Positions 9,906 to 21,133 of a stretch of 30,428 nt of DNA are shown here, piece after piece. Within the stretch, counting starts at the first letter, position 1. The number at the start of each line of letters is the position of its first letter. A program made the translations under genes and the position numbers. The stretch comes from Gryganskiella cystojenkinii (taxonomy: Eukaryota > Mortierellomycota > Mortierellomycetes > Mortierellales > Mortierellaceae). The stretch is taken from contig JAAAIG010000311.1 of the NCBI GenBank assembly GCA_015852425.1, forward strand, positions 8,966-39,393. Reading direction: 5' to 3'. Under the pieces are notes generated by a model. It did not search any database. It was not told the DNA's origin and saw only the letters and a list, made by a program, of their open reading frames with translations.

Positions 9906-10364
9906 TGACCTTTGGCTCTACTCAAGAAACGAAAACACCCCCCCTTTATGAACAACACTCGACTCAACCAACCAACCAACCAACCGAGCACTTAACTCTT
10001 GCTCTCAAACATCACCACCACATACCAACACGAACCTGCACACTCTTTTTGCAAATCGTGTACCACTCACTTTTTTTTCATCATTGTACTCTACTCCGCC
10101 TTGTTCGCTTGTCACGACAACTGTACTTTATCTTCGCTTTTTGACCTTTTTTTGTTTCGTAGCAATAAACACACAAAAAATGCTCAGTAGAACCGTTTGG
10201 GATGAATTGAGTACACGCGCGAGGAAGCGAGGCAAAAAAAAGAGAGAGGTGTGCATACGTGACTGTCTAAAGATGTAGCCTATCAGGCACTTGCATTTTC
10301 ATTAAATGAAGCTTGCATGGCAATTTTGAGCAGTCTTTCTCCTTCCGATTCTCAGATATCAACC
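9906..10364 (+). other. Opi1 3' UTR and eL27 promoter region
   Basis: This is the interval of about 460 bases between two genes on the same strand. It holds five AACC repeats near 9966-9985 and T-rich stretches around 10070-10160 that fit a 3' UTR. It then runs to a sequence of CTTTCTCCTTCC type just before the eL27 start codon, as seen upstream of ribosomal protein genes. No gene was recognised in it. Confidence 0.45.
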
Positions 10365-12289
10365 ATGAAGATTAACAAGAGTGGAAAAGTAAATCCATCG
10401 GTCGAGAGATAACATTCTGAGGCATCCATCCATGTATCGACACACCACGGACATCATCGACCTCTCTAGACCGACCCATGGGGAGACTATGACTGGATAT
10501 CCAATTTATCTGGATTTTAGAGGACACCATCATCAACATCATTCCTCCCAGGAAAAATCCATTTCATTCTGGACGCAACAGAGGACAAGGAGAGATCATC
10601 ATCAAAATCACGACAAGAACCAGACATCTGACCATCTCGAACCCAACATCTATTGCCGTTCATTTTTTTTAGGTCGTCGTTATCCTTAACGGTCGCTACG
10701 CCGGCAAGAAGGCCGTCATCGTGAAAAATAGCAAACCAACACCTGCTTTGTTACTTTTGTTTTTTTTTATCTCTGCTCTTTTATTGGATTCACTCTTTCG
10801 GGAACAACAAAGTGGGAATAGAATTGAACAGGAGAGGCGTGAACGCAGAAAGACATGGAGTCATTAACATGGACGAAACAGAGATCAGGATCTATGCATC
10901 AAACCAAAAAAGATTTAGCTTTTTTTTGGTGGCAAGAGCGAATCAGAGGAGAGATTATGCCCCTCCATCAGGAGATCACCAACATCTTTGTCTGTCCAGA
11001 CGGAGACGATCGACCAAGAGGAACATCTAATCTCTTTCACTCTACGCACCGTTCACCTCCATCAAATCCTTCTCGTCAAATATCGTCGTCTTGCTAGCCA
11101 CGACTGTTTTCAACTCGATCATGGATATCAGGATTGTTTTTGGCGTTTTTTATCTTTTTTTTTTTCATTTGTTTCTCTGTTCGCTGTTGTTTTTCTGCAA
11201 CCATTTTTATTCAAAACACGTTTTTCCCTCGCTTTGGGAATCTCTGTGCCAGATTCGTATGACCTGTGAATTGCTTTTTTTATGCCTTTTTTCCCCCTAT
11301 CCTATTACATGTCGATGAGGGTACCAAGGAGCGCGGTTACGGTCACGCCATCGTCGCCGGTGTCGAGCGTTACCCCCTCAAGATCACCAAGAACATGGGC
11401 AAGAAGCGCGTTGCCAAGCGTTCCAAGGTCAAGCCTTTCATCAAGGTTATCAACTACAACCACATGATGCCCACCCGGTAAGGAACCATACCACATATTG
11501 CATTTCCTTTATTCCCGTGATATTTCTTTGATTCCTTTCCCAGGAGAGATAAGGGACAGCCGCGTGTGTTCAGAGTACAAGTACAACGCCAACCGTCAAG
11601 CAGGAAATATCTTTCAAGAGCAGGGAACTGCATACACTTTATTACTCAGAGTCGGGAAGAACAGGACGACAGGAGGAGCACGGTGATGACGGCAAGATCA
11701 CAGACTGAGGCAATTGAGATCATGCGTTGGGCCATGGCAGATGAAGAACTGTGGGTGCTCTTTGTGGATTTCACAGAAACGATATCGCACTAGCCAAGGG
11801 ACAAAGAGTTCGAATGGATGATGCCAATGAGGCTCCAGTCCCTCTGTGCCTTCAAAGATCACCTGGGCAACGCAATCGGCTATGGAACTCCCTGATGCGA
11901 CGAGAGCAACTGAAGCGGAAGGAGACGGGGCTAGGGATCGAAAGAAGATGTTGGCGAAGTCAATTCGAGCATGTCGAGACTGACCTCAACATTCAACATT
12001 TCTATCGTCCCAATATTTTTATTTTTCAGTTACGGTTTGGAGTTGGAGTCCCTCAAGTCCGTCGTCACCCTTGATTCCTTCAAGGAGCCCACTCAACGCG
12101 AGGAGGCCAAGAAGGCCATCAAGAAGCTTTTCGAGGAGAGGTAACAGAAAAGAATATTTTTGCTCAAAAAAGAAGACTGGATTACGACAGCCCACACGAA
12201 TACTAATATCCGTTTCTGATATTGTTCCTGGTGTAAACAGATACAACTCTGGCAAGAACAAGTGGTTCTTCTCCAAGCTCCGCTTCTAA
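10365..12289 (+). CDS. RPL27: 60S ribosomal protein eL27
   Basis: Five exons: 10365-10388, 10673-10727, 11309-11477, 12030-12140 and 12241-12289, giving 135 residues (136 in yeast and human). Exon 1 encodes MKINKSGK and splices into [17 protein letters not shown], the KOW-type start of the family. Later motifs are [27 protein letters not shown] and [10 protein letters not shown], then GKNKWFF near the C-terminus. Introns 1, 3 and 4 have GT...AG ends. The second intron does not: conservation requires VKN to be followed by (I/V)DEGTK, but no AG lies at the needed point. The boundary given here (AT...AC, 10728-11308) keeps the frame and the conserved residues; nearby alternatives are discussed in the findings. 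Introns 2 and 3 are long (581 and 552 bases), which is common in ribosomal protein genes. Confidence 0.93.
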
Positions 12290-12344
12290 GCGATCCGTGT
12301 TTTTTTCCGTCTCTTTTTCTGTTCCCACAAAAGGACATCTCAAA

Positions 12345-12350
12345 AATAAA
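12345..12350 (+). terminator. Probable eL27 polyadenylation signal
   Basis: AATAAA lies 56 bases after the eL27 stop codon. The convergent Rad17 gene ends at 12548, so the two 3' ends are about 260 bases apart. Confidence 0.5.
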
Positions 12351-12547
12351 CACGCGTCCCATATGATGCTGTGAATCGCATATAATTCATAAACAACTTA
12401 TACATCGGATCTGTTGACACTCGCTGGGGGAAAATCAGACGATTGAGTTTATTAAGCGTTTGAGTTGGAGGATAGCTAGAAATACAAGGGCGTTTATGCT
12501 GTTGATACATTTTTTGGGGGTGTGTACGCAAGAGTAGAGGGCATTGC

Positions 12548-15500
12548 TCAGTCTGAAAAGTCTTGAATTGGATCGTCGTCGGGTGGTAATGTTGAAATGT
12601 TTGTATAAGAAAAAGGGTGTTGTCGAGGTCGTCTGAACGCGTCTTGTTGGTTGGATGGACCTAGAGGAGAACCACTGGCGTCAAAAAGAGAGACTGAACC
12701 GCCGAAAGAAGGTGGGGATCCGGCGAGGTCTTCTGTGAACCCTTCGTCGCCTTCGCCAAACTCCTTCTTTTGGCCCATTCCAATTTTGAGTCCATAGCCG
12801 CCTGCCTGGTTGCGAACAAAATTTTTGGAGCTGGGCCGGAGAACCTGATTCATGATTGGCATATAAGGGTTCATCGAAACGCACCGGTGCAGCATCGGTA
12901 CAATCTCTTGTCGGATCACCGCCTTCGGAAGACAACCTAAAGACAGTCGTCCATTATGGATGATGTTAGTCAACGTACTTACAAACTTTGTATCAGTACT
13001 ATCGCTTTTGCTAGCTCTGCTGTTTTTACCTGGTCCATAGATATGCCCTGCTGAAAGACCATGCGCTTCCTGTCCAGACAGATCGGCCGCGACTTCATTG
13101 TATATCTGATCATTTGAACGCATCGTCCTGTTGACGGCGAAAAGTTCAGGCCACCAGTGCTTCTTAGCACCGCCTCCCACACCACTAGCATTCGCTGGTC
13201 CTGCAGTCTTGGGTGCAAACAGGAGACCTCGAACCGCGACAGAACTCATGTACGGTTGCATCTGCGCTGCTTGGGTGTAGGTCGACGAACTTCCAAAATG
13301 GTCAGCGACAATCAGATATTCCATGGCCGTGTTACACTCCTCGATGGTCTTGAGATGTCGACTGTAGTTTTGGTGGAGCATTAACGTATACAAGTCCGGT
13401 TCGATCGGTAGTTTCTCGATGAGCTCCTATTGAAAAAACGGAGGTTGGGCGACAGGTTTAGTGCTTTGATTTCAGAGATATTATAATAAACTTCATTTTC
13501 GGCACGATCGTCAATATTCACCTTCTCTGGATTGAACCTGAGACGCGGTCGTTGTTTTGATTTTGACTGTTTTGGGACCCTTACAAGATCACTGTCAAAC
13601 ACCTCTGAGGGTTCATTCCAATCTCCTAAAATACAAAACGAATGTCTGCGTTAATACCCGCTCTTGAGAAACGCTTTCAAAATCATGCTCTTCTTGTGTC
13701 TCTACTTACTCTTATTGTACAAAACTCTGGCCACCGCATGGAATATGCCCAGGGACGAATCCTGTCCTAATGTTTGACTATAGTTGACGGTAGGTTTGCG
13801 TGGAGGATTGTTCGTCAGCCTCAATTCAAACATCAACAAACCTTGATTCACAAGAAAAAGCTTACATATTCTCAGTAATGGATCCGCCACCGACAACGCC
13901 AAGTTCAGCATCCTCTTCTTCCAGCCGCAGGGCCGCATCCCGATATTTCTGTCTGTCCTTGGTCTTCAACAGACAGAGGAACTGGAGAGCATTGATTGCG
14001 GCTCGAATATCCCCATCGTGGATCTCGATAATTTGGTTAATCTCGGCGGTGTCTGGAGCAAAAGCCAATGTCGATCCTCTGAACTCTCGGTCGATCAGGT
14101 TCTTGAGCGCCTTCCTTTGAAATGTAACGGCAATGGGGTTGAACCTGTTGTGACAATGAACAGAATGGATTAGGTACAGAGAACTCAGAAATGAGTCAAA
14201 GCGATTCTGAATATAATTTTTTAAAAAAAAAGAGTCAAAGCCAGTCCATACTTGATCTGCATGATACTCGAAGCGTTTCTTCCGCTAGAGTCTATCCTGT
14301 TCAAAAGATTCACTGGTAGTAATGTCCGAATGGTAAGGGCTGGATCCCGACTCTCAGTCGTAGATGAAAACAATAGTTCGGTGCTCTGTTTCGAGAAGAC
14401 GTCGCTGACAATGATCACCAGTACCGCAGACGCTCGATTTCCGCCGATACCGGCAAACTTGGAGATGGTGTCTTGAAAGATCTTTCGCGACGAATACGCT
14501 GAGACAGGCGGGAGATCCTCGATTAAAATGATATTCTTTTTTTTAATTGCCCCAGAAGTCGATGGTTGCGCATTTGTTGGTGAGTCGCCTGCCGATGCCT
14601 GAAGAGGCTGAAACCTGTGGGCCCTCGCAAAGAATTCTTCGAATGCCCTCATGACGGGGATATACTCTATGGAATGGACCAAAATTGAGTTAACTTTGGG
14701 GTTGATATCTTTTTTCGATATTATGGGTCAGGTTCGATCGCCTTTTCTTTACCTTCGTCAATCGAGCTTGATCTCCAGCTATCTTGTCCTGGCATGGCAG
14801 GTCTTTGAATGATGTTGTTCTCGTTGACAGAGTTGATCCACTCGACAATGTTCAGATCCATCTCCTTCGCTAACATTCGCAAGACTGTTGTTTTGCCCGA
14901 TCCTGCAGGTCCTGTCAACACCAGAATTGCGCCTCCTGTCGCCACGAGATTTCCAGGCGCCTAAATAGATTATAGAAATAGAGATAATGCAGAGCATTAA
15001 AACTACTGTCTATGATTTGAGATCAAGTCATTCGTGTACTCCTGTCTGCGTGCCTACCGTAAACTTTTCGAGCCATTCCCGAACATCCTTGATCTTTCCT
15101 TTGTGGACTGAGACCTGGTCGATTGATTTAGGCGCATACTTTTCCTCCCAGGGCTCGTCATCAGAAACGTTGCTGTTGCTCCTTGAGCTGTTGTTTGACC
15201 CAGCTTTTGGCCCTACTGGTGAAGATGCGCCTTTTCTCGAGGTCGATGTTACCGAAGAAGAGGATGATGCTAGTGTGGTCGAGCCAAGCGCAAACCTCAA
15301 GTTGGTCGCTTTTCTCTTAACCCCGGAAGTTGCACTCGAAGCTCGTGCAGTGACGGCTGTTGATTTTGAGATGGGCTGTAGTTGGGTCTGTTCAATCTTG
15401 GATCCTCCTGTCCGAGTGATCCTTGTAGAAGATGTTTTGGCAAATGATGACGACGATGTTGAAGCCTCCTCTGCCGACTTTTTTTGCCCGGATCGAGTAC

Positions 15501-15987
15501 TAGAGCTGGCTTTTGATGGTGTAGCCTTGCCGTTGCCCTTCTTAGCTGGTCCGGATCGTCCTTTCGTCGTGACCTTGGATTCAAACAGGTCGTCCGAATC
15601 GACTTCCATGACGCCTATATCTTCTTCACTGGTATTCGAGATGACATCGTCCGGTTCGCTGATATGATCCGAGAGACTATCGTGGACCACGTTTTTGTAT
15701 CTGTTCACATTGTCGTGTTGGTCATATTGTTCGTCTTCTGTAGACTCAACGTCATGGTACTCGGCCGCTTCCTTGTACATGGACGCGGTGCTGGCGGCGG
15801 AGCGCGTCTTTGCAGACCTAGAGGGTGCCTGGCGAACAGGACTCGCGGGGGCGGCCCGTTTCTATTTGACGAGGAAGGAAATGAAAAGTCATTATAAACT
15901 AGCCCAAAGGAACAAACAGCGCCGCCAATCAAATGCGGTGCTAAACTAAAAGATTGCAATCGTTACATTTGCTCGCTTTGGCGGCAT
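12548..15987 (-). CDS. RAD17: DNA damage checkpoint clamp loader Rad17 (Rad24 family)
   Basis: Best model has nine exons: 15987-15967, 15861-15058, 14960-14753, 14666-14252, 14144-13866, 13819-13710, 13625-13522, 13426-13030 and 12936-12548, for 908 residues. Rad17 replaces RFC1 in a clamp loader that places the 9-1-1 clamp on damaged DNA and activates the checkpoint kinase pathway. Residues 1-250 are Ser/Thr-rich and disordered. Then come the RFC-like box WEEKYAPKSIDQ, Walker A GPAGSGKT (292-299) and a Rad17-type Walker B IILIEDLP (390-397). A helical AAA+ lid (IHDGDIRAAINALQF) and a conserved LFHA-like block (GIFHAVARVLYNK) follow. The C-terminal LHQNY and CLPKAVIRQE segments also match the family. 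It is longer than human (681 residues) or fission yeast Rad17, mostly through the N-terminus. The eighth intron is uncertain: reading straight through also stays open (939 residues). Confidence 0.92.
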
Positions 15988-16390
15988 TCTTTTGGCTGGT
16001 TCGCACAGAGAGAACAGCTTTTGGGAGGGCGTTGACGAGAAACAGATGGATAGGGACAGGAAGCGGGATGGAATGGGATGGGATGGGATTGGATGGAGAG
16101 AAGAAAAAAAAAAAAGAAGAGTCGACGTTGCAACATGAACACATGCAGAAACAAAGGCGAGAATAACGGGACGCGCCTAAATTTTTTTAGCTCGGGCAAA
16201 AACAAAGCCACCAAATGGCACAGCCATCCGCCACAGCGGACGCGGCGAACTGGACGCACGAGCAACCAGGACAACGCTTCACTTTTTTTGCTGCAACCGT
16301 TCCTCCTGGTTTTTTCATTGCTCTCCATTCTTCACTCCCATTTTCCCTCATTACTCTTCTTTTTTTCATTCGAAACAGACAAGTGACCCC
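15988..16390. promoter_or_regulatory. Divergent promoter between Rad17 (-) and the USP35/38-like gene (+)
   Basis: About 400 bases separate the two start codons. The interval has a GGGAT-type repeat at 16065-16096, an A-rich run after it and pyrimidine-rich sequence near 16300-16370 leading to the USP start. No protein-coding frame is convincing. Confidence 0.5.
16065..16096 (+). repeat. Imperfect GGATG/GGGAT pentanucleotide repeat
   Basis: About six tandem copies of a G-rich pentamer, with single-base differences between copies, lie in the Rad17 upstream region. On the minus strand it is a pyrimidine-rich CATCC tract that would fall in the Rad17 leader or promoter. Confidence 0.75.
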
Positions 16391-19300
16391 ATGGAGACCA
16401 TCATCAGGAGTATCCTAACCAGTACTACTCTCCAGCCCAATGCCAAGACCTCTGTCATCACAAAGTTACTCGGCGGAGCAGCTCAGTTGAGCACCGCAGA
16501 CGCCTCCGTGCTTCTCGATTTGGGATTGGAGTTGAAATCGACCGTAAATACTCCTTCTTGCCTCCTCGGCTACCTCTGGCACTCCATGGCTCCTCTTCCA
16601 ATCCCACTTTTCAATCAGCACCCCTTTTTGCAACTCAACAGACGCCTTGAAACCTTTGGAGGGAAACGCGTCAGCTATCCACCTATGTGTCGCATATTCA
16701 CGCCACCAAAAAAAATTATTGAAAAATTAGGCCAAGAAGGTGATTGACATCCAAATTGGGGACCGTGTCCTCTTGGCCGTCAGTCTCGCGCACCGTCAAC
16801 TCTTCCTTGCCCGTTTTCAGAGCGACTGGTTCCATGGCATCGTTACTGCCACCGTCACCGTAATTCAATAGCCACAAGTCGTTAAAGACACTCTTGCTTT
16901 CATGTTCTATTTCTTGACGAAACCAAGAACCCAAAGGGGTTCGCGCAAATGATCCTTCTGTTTATCGCCCTTGTTTTCGTGTTCGAGTAATCTTTTTAGA
17001 ACCAAGACTACGCTAGGAACGTTCCGCTCATAATCACAGTTGCGAAGCGCAAAGAAGGTAACCGAGACGAACGATCGAAACAGCGACTGGTTGACTCATG
17101 ACCACATACGTTTTTAACCCACTGCTATTTCTTGCCACCAACAGCTTGTGCATTGACGGAAGAGGATAAAGATGGCATCGAACAGGACATGTCTGTTCTG
17201 CAGGATTTTGCAGAGAAACGCTGTTTTGATTCGAGTGCTCCAGCGGAGTACTCGATCCAGGTGTGTGCCTCATATACAAAACGAGTAGCATCGTCAATTG
17301 GTCAGGGCGTCTCCTCATGTCTTGGTAGCCTGACACCTGTGAGTTTCTTTGTTATCCCTGATGGTAGTGTCTGTTTGTGGCCATGTTTGTTGGCGTCCCA
17401 GGATCGCGTCCGCTGTCGACTAGCAACTACATTGAGGTGAGCAGACTATAACTATTATTTATTTTTTTTGGCCGCAAGTAATAAAGCTATCATTATTATC
17501 AAACTTCTAATTCACGTTTCTGATCTCTCTTCTGGTATGTGTGTGTCCTGGTCGTAGTTCCTTGTGGACCATCTGGCAACAATGCCTTCCACCACCGCGA
17601 CTTCGCTAGAAGGGCCTAAGGCATCCAAAAATGCGATCAATCTCCTTCAGCAATCTTGGGATAATAGGTAAGAGAGATCGAGGAAAAGACCACAATAGTC
17701 AGGTCGGAATGCTTTTAGCCGCCTAGCTCAAGAAGCTAACCGCTCTGCGTTATCATATCTAGCCCGGACAACGTGATTATGACGATAGCTCAATTATTCA
17801 TTAACCTCTCGGACGATCAACGAGAGTGCTCTCTCGGTGTCGGATATTTGTTGCGGGCGGTCCCGGACACGTTCACCTCTGGCATGTGTTTTTTTTTCTC
17901 TTTCGAATGTCACAAGAACCACAGAGACAACAGACCTTACTGTCGGGTAAGCTGACACTTTATAAACTTTGCCCGTCTCATTGGTTTTCCCCAGTTGTAG
18001 ACCCATTTGTCCAAAACATAGATACTTTACTCCTATGGCGACTTAGGTTCACAGTCCAGAGACTGATCGACTGGCTCGTCACTTATGACCTTGCGGGCAT
18101 TGGTAGGTTCCTGGCTGCTGTCTATCAGGAACTTGGCTCCGTGGCCCTAAAGCGCACTGATAATCTTTATGTTGCTTTTTGTTTTTTTTTTTGGTTTTTT
18201 GGTTTTTCGTGTCATTGCACTAGGTATCTGGATAGTGTCGATCATGGAAAGTTTAGCCTCGCGGGGTGAATTTTCGCTTCTTCGAGATCTTACCGCCGAG
18301 AACGTATACAAGAGTATGTTGTAGAGCCTANNNNNNNNNNGCAATGCTGAATTATTCCTCTTGATACTCACTTTGCCTCCCCTCTTTCGGTTTAGTCGCG
18401 CGCCAGTTGGCATTTCGAGCGAGAAGAAATGACGCGTTCATGGTCATTCGATTCATGCTTCTTGGTTATCACCAATCGCCAACTCTGTTCAACAACGTGG
18501 CCAAGGGTCTTATTCCTTTGCTTGTGAACTGCCGCAAAACTCCTGTACGTTAGCTTTCTATTGATTGTGCGCCTATATCCTGTATCATTAGCTGATCGAT
18601 ATTGAGTCTGACTTTATTCACGTTTTTCTTGGTACTTAAGGAGGATATCTCTTTTGCGACGGAAGTATGTAACCTGGCTCAGATTTTGGTCATTCATTTC
18701 GGGGATGCGGACGATGTCGGAACCAAAGTTCAAAAGGCGAGAGTTTTCCTGAACCTGGTACGTATCACATTTTGATATCTGACCAGGGGTTATCAGTGAA
18801 TGGATGAAAAAGAAAAAGAGCTGACTTGACACCGCATGTAATAATAGCCCATAGTATCAAGAGCCGAGGCACTTCGAACAATGCAGGAAACATCTTGGAA
18901 GAAAGGACTACAGATTCAAAGTGAGCTTATTTTGCACATAGTACTGGGTATATGTTGAGCTTGGAACGCGTGACTTTGCCTGCTAATGCCAACATATGCT
19001 GTTTCTCTCTCCTAATGGTAGATACTAGCGCGGGAACATCCCGTCGTAGGGCCGTGCTTGTTCAACCTCTAGGCAAGGTTGGACTGGTTAACTTGGGCAA
19101 CTCTTGCTTCATGAATAGTGCGCTGAGAGCCCTGTTCTGCTCTGAAGAGTTTAAGCGATCGATCCTGGATGGCACTCTCAGGTACCGAAATGGTGGATTG
19201 CGCCTTAGCAACGCAAAAAATCCCCATAGAAAGACGTCCACTGACAAGAGACACCCTCCATCTCTCTATCTTTGTGCATTAGAGTTGATCCTTCGAAGGC

Positions 19301-20534
19301 TATGACGACAAAATTAAGAGATACCTTTAACAGCCTGTCCACATCTCGGCTAACAATCTTCACACCCTCCGCGCTGTACAAGGCTCTTCCGAATTGGCTG
19401 AATGATGGTCATCAACAAGACGCAGCCGAGTTTATCAAGATCCTGTTCAGTCGACTGGAAGATGAAGATCCGGCTTCCAAAAAGGCTCTGACTTCGTTTC
19501 AGGGCACTATTAACAATCAGATCCAGTGCGGGAACTGTGGAACAATTTCTACGAAAACGGAGACTTTTTACGATATTGCAGTCCCAATTCCACGGTCAGG
19601 TAACAAACCTCTTAACCAACAGCAGCAAGTGAAACAGTATTTTTGCTCGATATCCCCTATTGTAACTCTAGTATGTACTCACGGGAGGGCTATGTGTCAA
19701 TGTTTTTAGATTCCCCGGTGGTTCTTCAGGAATTGGTTGACATTTTCCCTTCAGCTGAAGAACTAAACGAAGAAAACAAGAATCCTTATTTCTGTGATCA
19801 TTGTAAATCGCTACAATCCGCAAAGAGAGTGAGTACTTTAAGACGAGAAGAAACGGATGTTTCGATGATATTCGTTTTGAGAGACGTGTCGATCAACGCT
19901 GACAATACGTTCTTCTTCGTAATGCGATAGGTCACGACTCTCGGATCATTACCTCCAAATCTCATCGTTTCGTTGAACCGCTTCGAATTTGATCTCCAAC
20001 GGAATAGGCGTGTCAAGATCAACACTCCTGTGCGTTCCAGCGTTATACTCTCGTCATTCCCGAAGACTCTAGGGTTCAATTTTCAAATATTGACAGATTT
20101 TTGTGTCCCCAAAAAAAAACGCGTAGGTCCTTCTCTCAGCGTCGATTCAGTTCGAGGATGTGATCGCAAAACAGCAACACAACCAAGGCCAACATCCCAC
20201 CTACGTACAATATGATCTTTATGCAGTCGTAGTACACACTGGCGAGTCGGCCAACCATGGTCACTATTACACCTACGCTAGAGATACGGTTTCCCAAGAC
20301 AATGCTATCGTGCCCACGACGGAGAATGGCGCCGCACAAGTCACAAGCAATGGGCAATGGTTACTTTACAACGATACGAGCGTGAGCCTTTCGAGTTTCG
20401 ACGCCGTGGAACAGGCAGCCAAGAGTCGAGCCGCTGACACGCCCTATGTTCTCTTTTTCAAGAAGCGAGCCGCTCCTGAAACTAGTGTACTACCCTCGCA
20501 TATGCCCATGCGAGGAAGAGACTCGAATCTGTGA
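16391..20534 (+). CDS. Ubiquitin carboxyl-terminal hydrolase, USP35/USP38-like
   Basis: Eighteen exons give 815 residues: 16391-16543, 16731-16859, 17000-17057, 17145-17324, 17402-17436, 17558-17667, 17763-17885, 17927-17946, 17995-18102, 18224-18313, 18396-18544, 18641-18757, 18848-18920, 19022-19181, 19283-19599, 19710-19828, 19931-20029 and 20127-20534. The first 440 or so residues form an alpha-helical region resembling the HEAT-like N-terminus of USP35/38 (for example LIDWLVTYDLAGI). The catalytic domain follows. The Cys box GLVNLGNSCFMNS has nucleophile Cys477. HQQDAAEF lies in the QQD motif. Two CxxC pairs (CGNCG and CDHC) fit a zinc site. The His box NHGHYYTYARD has His726, and WLLYNDTSV supplies the third catalytic residue. 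All three catalytic positions are present, so it should be active. Exons 2, 3 and 5 are the least certain. The tenth intron contains an N gap. Confidence 0.88.
18331..18340. other. Assembly gap (10 N)
   Basis: Ten undetermined bases lie inside the intron between the tenth and eleventh exons of the USP35/38-like gene. A fixed run of 10 usually marks a scaffold gap of unknown size, so the true intron may be longer. Flanking exons splice in frame without it. Confidence 0.95.
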
Positions 20535-20552
20535 ACACATGGAAAAACGTGA

Positions 20553-20558
20553 AATAAA
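20553..20558 (+). terminator. Probable polyadenylation signal of the USP35/38-like gene
   Basis: AATAAA lies 19 bases after the TGA stop codon. The tRNA gene on the other strand ends about 125 bases further on. Confidence 0.45.
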
Positions 20559-20674
20559 TACAGTACAGTAGGAAAAAAAGTCACCCTTTGACCTGGTCTC
20601 TTGAGTCGACATGTTTTGTAGGCATGGTCAGCAAGGTATGAGAAATGAAAAAAAGTCGTAGATGCCCGGAAAGC

Positions 20675-20679
20675 AAAAA
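20675..20679 (-). terminator. RNA polymerase III terminator of tRNA-Asp
   Basis: Read on the minus strand this is TTTTT, starting five bases after the mature 3' end of the tRNA. That is the usual place for Pol III termination. Confidence 0.75.
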
Positions 20680-20683
20680 GAAG

Positions 20684-20755
20684 CTCTTTGTCCGGGAATT
20701 GAACCCGGGTCTTCCGCGTGACAGGCGGAGATACTCACCACTATACTAACAAAGA
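20684..20755 (-). tRNA. tRNA-Asp (anticodon GTC)
   Basis: A 72-base gene without intron or encoded CCA. The acceptor stem is TCTTTGT paired with ACAAAGA (seven base pairs) with discriminator G. The D-arm region carries the A-box-like TAGTATAGTGGTGAGTA. The anticodon stem CCGCC/GCGG encloses loop C-T-GTC-A-C with anticodon GTC. The T arm is CCGGG-TTCAATT-CCCGG, giving a perfect B box. It sits between the deubiquitinase and the proteasome subunit on the opposite strand. Confidence 0.96.
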
Positions 20756-21133
20756 CGATCTTCAGATGTGAGCTCTGATTATTTTTCATTCATGATTCAA
20801 ACTAAAACGTCGAGAGCACGTGACATAGTATATACGGTTTGTTAAGTATCGGTGACGTAATCAGGACCTCAAAATTGAGGGACTCTTCCCTTGTGGGCCA
20901 CCTAATCGCCCAAACCACGTAAGATCGAAAATTGCGTGTGGGGAGACTGCCAAAGAGAAGGACTCTCTTCTCGAAGAGGCGCGTCTCTCGTTTTGGAGTC
21001 GCATCATTCTTCTTTTTCTCTCATTTCAACCAATTCTGCCATTGCCCACGACTCTGTTTCTTCTCGTTTCTCTTCTTCCTTTTCAAACGACCGACTGACA
21101 ACCAAACAGGACAAAGAACATACACCTCCAGCC
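20756..21133. promoter_or_regulatory. Region between tRNA-Asp and the proteasome beta-2 gene
   Basis: This is the upstream region of both the tRNA (minus) and the proteasome gene (plus). It holds a CACGTG E-box followed by AC at 20817-20824 and a CRE-like TGACGTAA at 20853-20860. A TATA-like ATAGTATATACG lies near 20825, with pyrimidine-rich sequence from 21000 to 21080. No exact yeast proteasome-associated control element (GGTGGCAAA) was found by eye. Confidence 0.5.
20817..20822. promoter_or_regulatory. E-box CACGTG
   Basis: An exact palindromic E-box sits within CACGTGAC, about 310 bases upstream of the proteasome beta-2 start codon and about 60 bases upstream of the tRNA. Basic helix-loop-helix proteins of the Cbf1/USF class bind this core. 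Function here is inferred from the consensus only. Confidence 0.4.

Noticed and set aside
10731..11300. Open frames inside the second eL27 intron
   Set aside because: They are short, have no family resemblance, and none supplies the missing VKN-DEG residues between the flanking exons.
11683..11913. Possible C/D-box snoRNA in the third eL27 intron (GTGATGA at 11683, CTGA at 11705, AGATGAA at 11739)
   Set aside because: Spacing does not fit: the first CTGA is only 15 bases after the C box, no CTGA follows at a suitable distance from the second box, and no terminal stem pairs the ends.
14987..15667. Plus-strand 226-codon frame opposite Rad17 exon 2
   Set aside because: It is the complement of the Ser/Asp-rich Rad17 N-terminus, and Rad17 is clearly the real gene here.
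19600..19709. Extension of USP exon 15 through the Gln-rich GNKPLNQQQQ stretch
   Set aside because: The donor after it (GTGAAA) leaves phase 0, which does not join in frame to the next exon. The donor at 19600 gives the correct phase.
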